From the NCBI RefSeq assembly GCF_905397275.1, contig NZ_CAJPUY010000007.1, positions 124,001-188,000 of the forward strand: 64,000 nucleotides of DNA, written 5' to 3'. The notes beneath the pieces are model-generated. The model had not been told where the DNA came from and searched no databases. It was given only the letters and a program-made list of their open reading frames with translations. The translations under genes and the position numbers were made by a program. Positions within the stretch are counted from its first letter, which is position 1, and each line of letters starts with the position of its first letter. This DNA comes from Cupriavidus yeoncheonensis. GTDB lineage: Bacteria > Pseudomonadota > Gammaproteobacteria > Burkholderiales > Burkholderiaceae. Positions 15,588-22,593 of this stretch are shown in pieces.

Positions 15588-16265
15588 TCAGATTGCTACC
15601 GAGCCTGTGGCGGGGGCGGTCGCTTCCGGGTCGCCATCCACGGGGATTTCGTCGGTGGTGATGCCCGCATACACAACCTGGCTGCCAACGATGAGCTCGC
15701 CGTAGCAGACGGGCACCGAGTTGCCCTGCTGGGTGGTGTTGACCGCCCCGTTGAAGGCATAGCTGGGGCGGTTCTCAGGGCGCTCGGTGCTGGTGATGGC
15801 GGGCGGCTTCGTCAACATCTGCGCGACGCCACCAGCAACCAACCCCGTGCCCATAGCGACGGCCATGCTGGCGGCGATGCTTTCATGCATCAGTCCAGTC
15901 ATGCCCGAAAGCGTTCCTCCGCCGGTGTAGAAGGTGGCTGCGATCAGCGCCGCGCCAATCAAGATCTGCAGTCCACCCCGGCCCGCGCCGGCCACGACCG
16001 GCACAATGCGGATGGGCGCCGCGCCCCAGACTTCCTGCGTGAGCCCCTGCATGTCCTGATCCCGCTTGCCCACGAGCACGCGGTAGCCTGGCTGGCTGTG
16101 CTCGATCAAGTGATTCTCGAAGTCGGGGAAGTTCGCCATAAGCGCCCGTATGGCTTCTGCGGGGCTACCTACGGCGAATCGGTGGTGCCGCCCGAAGCGG
16201 CGCGCGAGGTGCCCGTAGAGTCGGACCTCACGCAGCACGGGGGAACCTGCTGCGTGCGCGCTCAT
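15588..16265 (-). CDS. phage lambda GpI-like tail assembly protein
   Basis: A 225-residue protein with the layout of lambda tail assembly protein I. The N-terminal region LREVRLYGHLARRFGRHHRF resembles a ubiquitin/beta-grasp domain. The middle is a glycine-rich hydrophobic segment (GLQILIGAALIAATFYTGGG). The conserved C-terminal block is SYAFNGAVNTTQQGNSVPVC then YGELIVGSQVVYAGI. In siphophages this protein helps build the tail tip and is normally followed by the large GpJ gene. Here only an 87-residue gene and a Rep-like gene follow and no GpJ is present. The gene appears intact, so it is either a remnant kept by chance or a retained accessory. It overlaps the preceding gene by 4 bp (16262-16265). 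Confidence 0.85.
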   Translation of the reverse strand: MSAHAAGSPVLREVRLYGHLARRFGRHHRFAVGSPAEAIRALMANFPDFENHLIEHSQPGYRVLVGKRDQDMQGLTQEVWGAAPIRIVPVVAGAGRGGLQILIGAALIAATFYTGGGTLSGMTGLMHESIAASMAVAMGTGLVAGGVAQMLTKPPAITSTERPENRPSYAFNGAVNTTQQGNSVPVCYGELIVGSQVVYAGITTDEIPVDGDPEATAPATGSVAI

Positions 16266-16708
16266 TCGTTCAGGCCGTGAGCAAGGATGCCGTGAAGCCC
16301 TTCGCGGCTTTCGATGAACAGTGCCGGAGCACCGCCGTATGCAGCCGCACGGCGTCCGATGTGGACATTGAAAGAACTCAGACGAATAGCGTGGTCGATC
16401 TCTGCGGCGTCTAGCTCCTGGCGTAACTCAGGCTCGGAAAGCACGCGGAAGTTGTTGACGTGGATGTCGGTGAAGATTTCGTCCGCAGTCGCGGTGAAGA
16501 TTGCATTGGTGCCGGCAAAGCCATCGACGAACATGGCCGTAGCGCCGCCATATGCGGGTGTCCGCCGCCCGAAGTTGACGTTGCAGCTGCCAAGCTCAAA
16601 TACCTTGTGAATTTTCGCTTTCTCCTTTTCCCGTCGGAACTCTTCAGTCGGTACAAAACGGGATGAGGTGATGCTGATATCGGTGAGGTGGATGTCGTCG
16701 GTGATCAT
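16262..16708 (-). CDS. hypothetical protein built from a tandem internal duplication
   Basis: A 148-residue protein (start ATG 16708, MITDDIHLTDISITSSRF). Two halves align along their whole length. The first runs from DIHLTDISI to CNVNFGRRTPAYGGATAMFV. The second runs from DIHVNNFRV to FNVHIGRRAAAYGGAPALFI. The invariant core is N-V-x-(F/I)-G-R-R-x-x-A-Y-G-G-A. No cysteine cluster or catalytic motif is evident and I know no family for it. It is translationally coupled to the GpI-like gene through an ATGA overlap and heads the minus-strand phage-like operon. The start is uncertain: in-frame alternatives lie upstream (a GTG at 16774), but none has a clear ribosome site. A structural or tail-tip-associated role is only a contextual guess. 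Confidence 0.65.
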   Translation of the reverse strand: MITDDIHLTDISITSSRFVPTEEFRREKEKAKIHKVFELGSCNVNFGRRTPAYGGATAMFVDGFAGTNAIFTATADEIFTDIHVNNFRVLSEPELRQELDAAEIDHAIRLSSFNVHIGRRAAAYGGAPALFIESREGLHGILAHGLNE

Positions 16709-16817
16709 GGGATTCCATAAGTGATGAAATATCCTCATTCGAGGTCTAAGCCCATTATAGGCAGCGCGAGGCACCCGCCTTTGATGACAACAACAAACTT
16801 GATGACCACTCAGGGAG

Positions 16818-16937
16818 TGTCAGATTGGGCTATACCCCAGATGGACGTCAGGCGAATCGTCCACTTAATGTCAGGTTAGGGTTTATTAAGTAATTTCTTG
16901 ACACATTCTAGCAAGGATCATAGACTTCAACCTGACA
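16818..16937. promoter_or_regulatory. res-like recombination/operator region of the serine resolvase
   Basis: The motif TGTCAGRTT occurs at 16818-16826 and 16869-16877, and inverted as AACCTGACA at 16929-16937. The last two form a perfect 9-bp inverted pair flanking the resolvase promoter. Tn3-family resolvases bind such TGTC-led repeats upstream of their gene, both for recombination and to repress themselves. The assignment is by resemblance and position. Confidence 0.55.
16898..16926 (+). promoter_or_regulatory. sigma70-type promoter of the resolvase gene
   Basis: A perfect -35 TTGACA (16898-16903), a 17-bp spacer and -10 TAGACT (16921-16926), placed 27 bp before the start codon. The repeats at 16869-16877 and 16929-16937 flank it, so a bound resolvase would cover the promoter. 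Confidence 0.7.
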
Positions 16938-16952
16938 CAACGGGAGCGGGTC

Positions 16953-17507
16953 ATGCAAGTTGGTTACATCCGGGTTAGCAGCGTCGAACAGAACACTGAG
17001 CGCCAGCTCGATGGCGTGCAGGTCGACAAGACATTCACCGACAAGGCCAGCGGCAAGGACACCAATCGACCTCAGCTACAGGCGGCTCTGGAATTCGTGC
17101 GTGAGGGTGACAGGCTCGTGGTGCACAGCATGGATCGCCTGGCCCGTAACACTGAAGACTTGCTGAGGATGGTGCGCGAGCTCACCGGCAAGGGGGTGAG
17201 CGTGCAGTTCCACAAAGAGAACCTGACATTCAAGGCCGATCAGGCCGACCCGATGGCTACCCTGATGCTGACCATGCTTGGCGCCTTCGCCCAGTTCGAG
17301 CGCTCGCTGCTGCGGGAGCGTCAGCGGGAAGGCATCGCGGTTGCCAAGGCAAAAGGCGTCTATCGTGGCCGCAAGGCTGCACTATCGGCAGAGCAGGCCG
17401 TACAGCTTCGTCAACGCGTCGCAGCCGGCGAAGCGAAGGCCGCCGTTGCGCGGCACTTCGGGATCAGCCGGGAAACGCTGTATCAATACATCAAGGCCGA
17501 AGCCTGA
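16953..17507 (+). CDS. serine recombinase, resolvase/invertase family (TnpR/Pin type)
   Basis: A 184-residue small serine recombinase that cuts and rejoins DNA through a serine-DNA link. The N-terminal catalytic domain shows GYIRVSSVEQN with the nucleophilic serine near residue 9, then TDKASGKDTNRPQL, and the DRLARN segment near residues 60-65. It is followed by the long E helix and a C-terminal helix-turn-helix (AAVARHFGISRETLYQYI) for site recognition. Ribosome site GGGAGCGGG precedes ATG 16953. Length is typical (about 185). It has its own promoter and res-like repeats, but no transposase, terminal inverted repeat or invertible segment was found nearby. It is therefore probably a remnant of a Tn3-type transposon or a multimer-resolution system of the island. 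Confidence 0.9.
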   Translation: MQVGYIRVSSVEQNTERQLDGVQVDKTFTDKASGKDTNRPQLQAALEFVREGDRLVVHSMDRLARNTEDLLRMVRELTGKGVSVQFHKENLTFKADQADPMATLMLTMLGAFAQFERSLLRERQREGIAVAKAKGVYRGRKAALSAEQAVQLRQRVAAGEAKAAVARHFGISRETLYQYIKAEA

Positions 17508-17951
17508 TGATCGTTCGACTGGCCGGATGCACCATGTAGGGCCACGGCTGTCTCTGACCGACCCATCCCGGCCGTTGAGCTTGCGTAGTCTCGAAGACCG
17601 CTCCCGAAGGTGCAACGGTCATTCAAAGCAACGCGCAGAGGGCAAAATGATACGGCCCGAACTGGGACCTGTGCCATGCTGCCTCGTCGTGCAGCGCCAG
17701 CGCGACGTCCTCGACTTTCGCCAGCAGGGTCGGACCTCTGGCTCTGTCACACCTTACACCCTACGCCGCGCGAAGATGCACCAGGTCCTCGTTGCCTGGT
17801 AAATCCGCCGTCCCATGCATAAAATGGTAAGCGATTCACTGCCGTCCCGTGGTGTGGATCTGAAGTAATCCTTTGTCAGCCGCCGGATCAACCTCGACTT
17901 TGACGTCCACATTATTGATTTCGTCCTGCTTGGGTCTGGGGAGTATCAGTC
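17508..17951. other. 444-bp stretch without a convincing gene
   Basis: No frame has both a ribosome site and protein-like composition. The 15-mer GTCTCTGACCGACCC at 17550-17564 recurs at 18768-18782 on the far side of the Crp/Fnr gene, so that gene is flanked by short direct repeats. The 3' part (17870-17950) probably contains the Crp/Fnr gene promoter. Confidence 0.4.
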
Positions 17952-18671
17952 ATGAACGCGACGCATGATCCGAAATCCAACCACCTGCTCGCTGCGATGC
18001 CGACAGCCGACTGGGAGCGTCTTGCGCCGCACCTTACGCCAGTGGAACTGCCCTTGGGCCACGTGGTGTACGAGTCTGGGGATCAGCTCGGTTACGTCTA
18101 CTTTCCTGCCGATTCGATCATTTCACTGTTGTACGTGATGGAAGACGGCGCGTCCGCCGAGATCGCCATCGTAGGCAATGAGGGGATGGTCGGGATCGCC
18201 ATTTTCATGGGCGGAGAAACAACGCCGAGTCGCGCCATCGTGCAGAGCGCCGGGTACGGTTACCGCCTGAGCTCTGCCATCCTGAAGCAGGAGTTCGTGC
18301 GAGGCGGGGCGATGCAGCATCTGTTGCTCCGCTATACACAGGCGCTCATTACCCAGATGGCGCAGACCGCCGTCTGCAACCGCCATCACTCCATCGACCA
18401 GCAACTGTGCCGATGGCTGCTACTGAGCATCGACCGGCTGCCCTCCAACGACCTGACGATGACGCAGGAGCTCATCGCCAACATGCTCGGGGTGCGACGC
18501 TCGGGCGTGACGGAAGCCGCCTTAAAGCTTCAGGCCGCGGGCCTGATTCGCTACAGCCACGGGCATATTGCGGTACTCGACCGGGCGGGGCTGGAAAAGC
18601 GCGTGTGCGAGTGCTACGCGGTCGTGAAGCGGGAGTTCGAACGTCTGTTGCCGGACCTAGCCTCGCCCTGA
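17952..18671 (+). CDS. Crp/Fnr family transcriptional regulator
   Basis: A 239-residue regulator with an N-terminal cyclic-nucleotide-binding-type beta-roll (PLGHVVYESGDQLGYVYFP, SAEIAIVGNEGMVGI) and a C-terminal winged helix-turn-helix (MTQELIANMLGVRRSGVTEA). There are no N-terminal cysteines, so it is not an iron-sulphur Fnr sensor. The effector-binding residues of true Crp are not obvious either. The form with GNEGMVG is common in soil proteobacteria, where the ligand is often unknown. Ribosome site GGGGAG precedes ATG 17952. It sits alone between short direct repeats and next to a kinase/response-regulator pair, suggesting a signalling cargo in the island. Targets are unknown. Confidence 0.88.
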   Translation: MNATHDPKSNHLLAAMPTADWERLAPHLTPVELPLGHVVYESGDQLGYVYFPADSIISLLYVMEDGASAEIAIVGNEGMVGIAIFMGGETTPSRAIVQSAGYGYRLSSAILKQEFVRGGAMQHLLLRYTQALITQMAQTAVCNRHHSIDQQLCRWLLLSIDRLPSNDLTMTQELIANMLGVRRSGVTEAALKLQAAGLIRYSHGHIAVLDRAGLEKRVCECYAVVKREFERLLPDLASP

Positions 18672-18862
18672 GGGCAGCGGTGGACCGGTAATCAGGAACA
18701 GACCCGGTTCTGTGTCAGCAGCGCCCAGACGATCCGCGCGTTACGATCGCTATTAAGCGATTCGACGGTCTCTGACCGACCCGAAGCAGCCAACGGCGTC
18801 CAGCGGAAGCGGACAGCCGTACCGCAGACTGGCAGCGATCTGCGCGTACCACACAATGCTCG

Positions 18863-19978
18863 CTATTTGCCACGAGGCAGATTTACAGAGAACACCGTTT
18901 CTGTTGCGTCGGATCGCGCATCGATATCGCCCCCGTGTGCCTTGGCAATCTCGCGCGCGATATATAGCCCAAGCCCCAGACTGCTGTCGGTATTTGTGCC
19001 TTGATGGTTCGGGCCGCGCTGGAGTGGATTAAAAATGAGGTCGAGGGTCGACCGCTCAATGGTGCCGGTATTCCTCACTTCCAGTAGGACTTCCGCACCC
19101 TTGTCGGTCACTGTCACACATACCGGCGCGTCTTGCACTCCGTACTTGATCGCATTTAGTACCAGATTGCCCAACAATTGCTGGAGACGTCGGCCATCCC
19201 AGACACCCATGCAGTCACCGACCACGTCCAGATCCATCTGACGGTCCGGATGTACTACCCGCAACTGGTCCAGCGTATCGGCAAACAACTGGGCCAGATC
19301 GATGTCGGTCGGCGCCATATTGATACCCAAACCGAGCCTGGTTCGATTGAAATCAACCATATCGTCCAGCAGCGCCTGCATGCGAGCGCCGCTTCTGATC
19401 AAACGGGACGCGGCTCCCGACACGTTTTCGCCGGCGTTCAGCGCTGCCAGATACGACGCTGTAATCTGAATGGTCTGGAGCGGACTGCGCATGTCATGCC
19501 CCAACATTCCGAGGAAAAGATTACGGGCCAAGTCTACCTGCATGCTGAAAAAATCTACCGATTCAGCGATTGCCTGATCGATGGCCTCGTTGAAACGGAT
19601 CATGTCATCCTCGTGATGACTGTCGGGCGCGCACTCGTCCATCCACAGTCGGAGTACGCTCGCGCGCAGGGCACGGTATTCGGCAACCATCTGGTTGATA
19701 TCGAAGCCGCTTCGCGCGCGCAGAAGGGCGTGCATCTGGGCGGCTGTCTCGGGAGTTCCGGCCAGTTTTGGCGCGTGCCCCGTGGACTTTTCGAATTGCT
19801 CTTGCCTGCTTTGGGAAGTAGACAGGTCCTTTGTCACGGCCACCATGATCTGCTGCGCATGGTCTCGTAAGGCCAGCGGTCTCATATCGGCCGCTGCCGG
19901 CAACTGGGTGCGCGCAAATGCCTCCCATTGCAACAAAATGGCATCCATATGGTCCAGGATAAAGTCGGCTAATCGCAT
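18863..19978 (-). CDS. sensor histidine kinase with RsbRD-like N-terminal domain
   Basis: A 371-residue kinase from ATG 19978 (MRLADFILDHMDAILLQWEA) with GGAAG upstream on the minus strand. The open frame runs on to 20290 across the divergent promoter and is not credible there. Residues 1-130 resemble the RsbRD/RsbT co-antagonist N-terminal helical domain. The phosphorylation helix carries GHDMRSPLQTIQITASYL with the acceptor His, then N box NLVLNAIKYG and G box SLGLGLYIAREIAKAHGG. There is no membrane segment, so it is a soluble sensor. A lone receiver protein is divergently encoded 114 bp away and is the likely partner. The signal sensed is not visible in the sequence. Confidence 0.88.
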   Translation of the reverse strand: MRLADFILDHMDAILLQWEAFARTQLPAAADMRPLALRDHAQQIMVAVTKDLSTSQSRQEQFEKSTGHAPKLAGTPETAAQMHALLRARSGFDINQMVAEYRALRASVLRLWMDECAPDSHHEDDMIRFNEAIDQAIAESVDFFSMQVDLARNLFLGMLGHDMRSPLQTIQITASYLAALNAGENVSGAASRLIRSGARMQALLDDMVDFNRTRLGLGINMAPTDIDLAQLFADTLDQLRVVHPDRQMDLDVVGDCMGVWDGRRLQQLLGNLVLNAIKYGVQDAPVCVTVTDKGAEVLLEVRNTGTIERSTLDLIFNPLQRGPNHQGTNTDSSLGLGLYIAREIAKAHGGDIDARSDATETVFSVNLPRGK

Positions 19979-20092
19979 GTTTGCTTCCGAAGAGCGGGAA
20001 ATGCGTCGCATAACGCATTTTTGCGGTGAGCAAAATTGCACCTGATTTTGTCGGGTACATCTATTGCTTATGGTAGGAAATTGGAGAACCTC

Positions 20093-20491
20093 ATGCCTAC
20101 CCGAAACGCGGTGCGCCTGCTGATCGCGGACGACGACCCGAATGCGTTGGCAGCATACGAGTTGTTCTTCGACGCTCATGGTTACGAGACCCGGACAACA
20201 GGAGACGGCGCGAAAGCGCTCGCGGCGTACTTTGCGTGGCGTCCGGACGCGGTTGTTCTCGACATTCAGATGCCCGGTTTGGACGGGCACGCGGTGGCAA
20301 GGGAGATTCGGCGCCTACAATCCGCGCCGGCCCCTATGCTGGTGGCGGTTACCGCTCTTACTTCGCCTTCCGAGCATGCCGAATCAATCAGATCCGGCTT
20401 CGATCATCATTTTGTAAAGCCAGCCGATCTGCCGGCCGTCCTCGCTGCGATAGCGGCCCGCGTAGGCCCTGGCGCCACGGATGATTCATGA
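20093..20491 (+). CDS. single-domain response regulator (receiver only)
   Basis: A 132-residue CheY-like protein consisting of one receiver domain. It has the acidic pocket LLIADDDPNA, phosphoacceptor Asp in AVVLDIQMPG, the Thr in AVTAL and the conserved Lys in HHFVKPAD. Start ATG 20093 follows TTGGAG; the frame's earlier start at 20036 has no ribosome site. There is no output domain, so it acts by protein contact or as a phosphate sink. It is divergent from the histidine kinase (114-bp gap), and the two probably form a two-component pair carried as cargo by the island. A downstream partner with an output domain is not in the window. Confidence 0.88.
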   Translation: MPTRNAVRLLIADDDPNALAAYELFFDAHGYETRTTGDGAKALAAYFAWRPDAVVLDIQMPGLDGHAVAREIRRLQSAPAPMLVAVTALTSPSEHAESIRSGFDHHFVKPADLPAVLAAIAARVGPGATDDS

Positions 20492-20567
20492 CAATCGGCT
20501 CCGCGGTCTGTGACCGCGTTCCGGCGCGCAAATGACTGGCCGTTCATGGCCGATCTCGGCCGTCGGA

Positions 20568-22061
20568 TCATCGGCCTTCCCCGGAAATCCCTACGGGCGG
20601 AATCAATGTGTGAACCGCTGTCGGGAGTCGCACTTGCTCGACGGCGGCTTGCAATAGATTCAGCGCCGTGCCGTGATAGTAGACTTTGGAGGTAATGCGG
20701 CCGGTCTCATGCCCGACAATTTCGCCGGTTACGGTTTCACTGACGCCGGCATTCATCATCGCGGTAATGAACCAATGTCGAAATGAGTGAAATACAGTTT
20801 CAGGGTTGGTTACGCCGCATCGGTCGCTGTAGCGGCCAAACCATTTCGAGGCGGCTGTACCAAACCCATCTCTGCCCGGCTTGAGCTCAGGGAACAGCCG
20901 TGACTCGCCAGCGCTGCGCAAGCGTTCGACATGACGCAGCAAACCTAGCTCGATCAGCGTTGAATGTACCGGCACCACGCGCCGGGCGTTGGCGTTCTTT
21001 GTGCGCTGGCCCTCCTCTTCATCCAGCACGCTGATGCACTGTACGCCGTCAATGTTCGCTATGTCGTTCAGTGATAGCTGGCAGAGTTCGTTAAGGCGCG
21101 CGCCGGTCAGGAGTGCCATCGGCATCAGCCAATAGGTGTAGGAGTGTTTGAAGCGCTTGCGCTGGAACTCCCGCGACGAGAAGAGGGCGACCAACTCCTG
21201 TGTCGTGTGTGGCCGCCGCTGGATCGTTTGCTCGTCCTTGATGGTCAGGGCTTCAGCCGGGTTTCGGGTGATGCCGTATTTCTCCTGCGGGATGCACCAT
21301 TTGAACAGGGTGCTGACGCGCTCGATCACTCGATTGATGGTGGCCGGTGCGCTGGGCTTGTGTTCCAGCGCCGCGATCTCGGCCAGCGACATGCCGGCGT
21401 ATTCCTTGCGCTTGTTGCGGTTGGGTGGCAGCTTCCGTAGGAGCTCCAGAAAGCCCGTCATGGTTGCCCGATCAATGGTGTTGAGGGGCCGGTCGCCTAC
21501 CGCCTCGACGAAGAGCTCGAATGTGGCCCTGAGCGCTTCGGCGGTCTTGGGCGTCCAACTGCCCCGGGCTTGCTGCTCGCGCATGTAGTCCCAAGCAGCC
21601 GTGGAGAACAGCGGGGCATCGGGCTTCGGTGCCTCTGGGGCCGGGCGGTGCGCCAGCTCCATAGCGGTGGCTGCGCGCCCCTCCATGATCCCGATCTGGC
21701 GTTGTGTCCTGGCGTGCGCGATGCCTTCCTGCGTTCGCTTGAAAAGCTCGTCATATAGCCGGGTGTCAGCTTCTTCCTGCTGCTCGCGCATCATGGCCTT
21801 GAGGCGCTCGATCTCGATCAACTGCTTAAGCGGAGTCTTGCTGTCGCTGGTCATCTGTCGTCGGAGTGTACGGAACAGCTGCGCGAACATGGCCGCGAGT
21901 CGGTGGGCGGCTGGCGCGGCTTCGCGCACGCTGGCGGTCCCAAGGCTGCGGTAGACCTCCCTGACCGGAAACAGGAGCCGGAGGTCATCCGGGATGCGCT
22001 GTCGGTAATAGAGGATGCCGTGTCTGTTCCTGTGCAGTCGGGCTGGTAGTCGGATGGACAT
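20568..22061 (-). CDS. int: tyrosine-type site-specific integrase of the ssrA island
   Basis: A 497-residue integrase that catalyses recombination between the island and the ssrA 3' end. It has an N-terminal arm-binding part (HRNRHGILYYRQRIPDDLRL), a SAM-like core-binding domain in the middle, and a C-terminal catalytic domain. Catalytic residues are in order: Arg in GARLNEL, His-x-x-Arg in HSFRHWF, His in GHETG and the nucleophilic Tyr in VYYHG. Length is at the upper end of the family. It lies 95 bp from the right att copy and points away from ssrA, as usual for tmRNA-associated elements. All catalytic residues are present, so the enzyme could still be active. No obvious excisionase gene is adjacent. 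Confidence 0.93.
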   Translation of the reverse strand: MSIRLPARLHRNRHGILYYRQRIPDDLRLLFPVREVYRSLGTASVREAAPAAHRLAAMFAQLFRTLRRQMTSDSKTPLKQLIEIERLKAMMREQQEEADTRLYDELFKRTQEGIAHARTQRQIGIMEGRAATAMELAHRPAPEAPKPDAPLFSTAAWDYMREQQARGSWTPKTAEALRATFELFVEAVGDRPLNTIDRATMTGFLELLRKLPPNRNKRKEYAGMSLAEIAALEHKPSAPATINRVIERVSTLFKWCIPQEKYGITRNPAEALTIKDEQTIQRRPHTTQELVALFSSREFQRKRFKHSYTYWLMPMALLTGARLNELCQLSLNDIANIDGVQCISVLDEEEGQRTKNANARRVVPVHSTLIELGLLRHVERLRSAGESRLFPELKPGRDGFGTAASKWFGRYSDRCGVTNPETVFHSFRHWFITAMMNAGVSETVTGEIVGHETGRITSKVYYHGTALNLLQAAVEQVRLPTAVHTLIPPVGISGEGR

Positions 22062-22083
22062 GCCGGGGCCGGTGTGGGGTAGT

Positions 22084-22097
22084 CATGTGGGACACCT
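22084..22097. repeat. right-end copy of the 14-bp island-end motif
   Basis: CATGTGGGACACCT, identical to 12054-12067 near the left end and in the same orientation. It lies upstream of the integrase gene and 59 bp from the att repeat, against 72 bp at the left end. This placement suits an integrase arm-binding site, but function is inferred. Confidence 0.55.
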
Positions 22098-22116
22098 CAC
22101 CGAAAACTGGCCGTCC

Positions 22117-22147
22117 AAAGAAAAACCGCCTGACGAATCAGGCGGTT
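22117..22147 (-). terminator. island-supplied terminator for ssrA
   Basis: A 10-bp perfect stem, AACCGCCTGA (22124-22133) and TCAGGCGGTT (22138-22147), with a TTCG tetraloop when read on the minus strand, followed by TTTCTTT. It sits 9 bp past the tmRNA 3' end, inside the island, and takes over the job of the terminator displaced to 11917-11948. Confidence 0.85.
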
Positions 22148-22155
22148 AGAGTGTT

Positions 22156-22181
22156 CTGGTGGAGCCGGCGGGAATCGAACC
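22156..22181. repeat. attR: 26-bp att repeat overlapping the ssrA 3' end
   Basis: Identical to 11957-11982. It includes the CCA end and most of the T-arm of the tRNA-like domain of tmRNA (minus strand). Since ssrA continues without a break upstream of it, this copy is the functional tmRNA end, and the other marks the island's distal boundary. Confidence 0.92.
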
Positions 22182-22516
22182 CGCGTCCGCAAGCCCTCCA
22201 CAGAGAGTTCTACATACTTAGTTCTGTCATTTGATTTAACCGCCGCATCGCGGACGAACACGCTCTACGATGGCGAGTCACTTGGTTTTCGTCCCCGCAG
22301 TCGTGACACCGACGGGGCTTATCTGACGTAAATAACCTCGCTGGTTCTTGCGAACCCTAGCCCGTCAGCGAGCCAGTGCGAGGACGGCGGCCCTTAGGCT
22401 GCCAGTGCGTAACGTTCGTCGTTAGCAGTTATTACATTCCCATTGATTAACGAGGTGACGGGTCCTCGGTATGCCCTCCACTGCTTCGCAACCCACGTCG
22501 AAACCAGGTCGGCCCC
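22157..22516 (-). ncRNA. ssrA: transfer-messenger RNA (tmRNA)
   Basis: About 360 nt. The 5' end GGGGCCG (from 22516 downward) pairs with CGGCTCC before the 3' CCA (22157-22159) to form the acceptor stem. The T-arm GGTTCGATTCC precedes the CCA. The tag frame ends at 22394-22396 (TAA) and encodes ANDERYALAA (22397-22426), the tag known from Ralstonia/Cupriavidus. tmRNA with SmpB rescues stalled ribosomes and marks the unfinished peptide for proteolysis. The 3' end is the integration site of the 10.2-kb island, which restores the sequence exactly. Confidence 0.96.
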
Positions 22517-22593
22517 AGTGATAAGAAGACGGATTGTACTCGGTTTGGACGGAAGTTGCCGTGTCGGGTTCCGTTTTTGCTTGCCAACGCGGA

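Larger units (their letters stand above)
11957..22181. mobile_element. integrative genomic island in the 3' end of ssrA (about 10.2 kb)
   Basis: The island is bounded by 26-bp direct repeats of the tmRNA 3' end (11957-11982 and 22156-22181). A tyrosine integrase sits next to the ssrA-proximal repeat, the classic arrangement for elements that use tRNA or tmRNA genes. Inside are a lambda GpI-like tail gene, a replication-initiator-like gene, a duplicated-domain protein, a serine resolvase, a Crp/Fnr regulator, a histidine kinase and a response regulator, plus several unknown small genes and long non-coding stretches. Gene density is lower than in the flanks. The island keeps the ssrA 3' end intact and brings its own terminator. 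It may be a degenerate prophage, a phage satellite or a small integrative element. Mobility today is not established. Confidence 0.9.

Noticed and set aside
18863-20290. Extended 475-residue histidine kinase
   Set aside because: The first 104 codons cover the divergent promoter and the start of the response regulator gene; the domain starts at MRLADF (19978).
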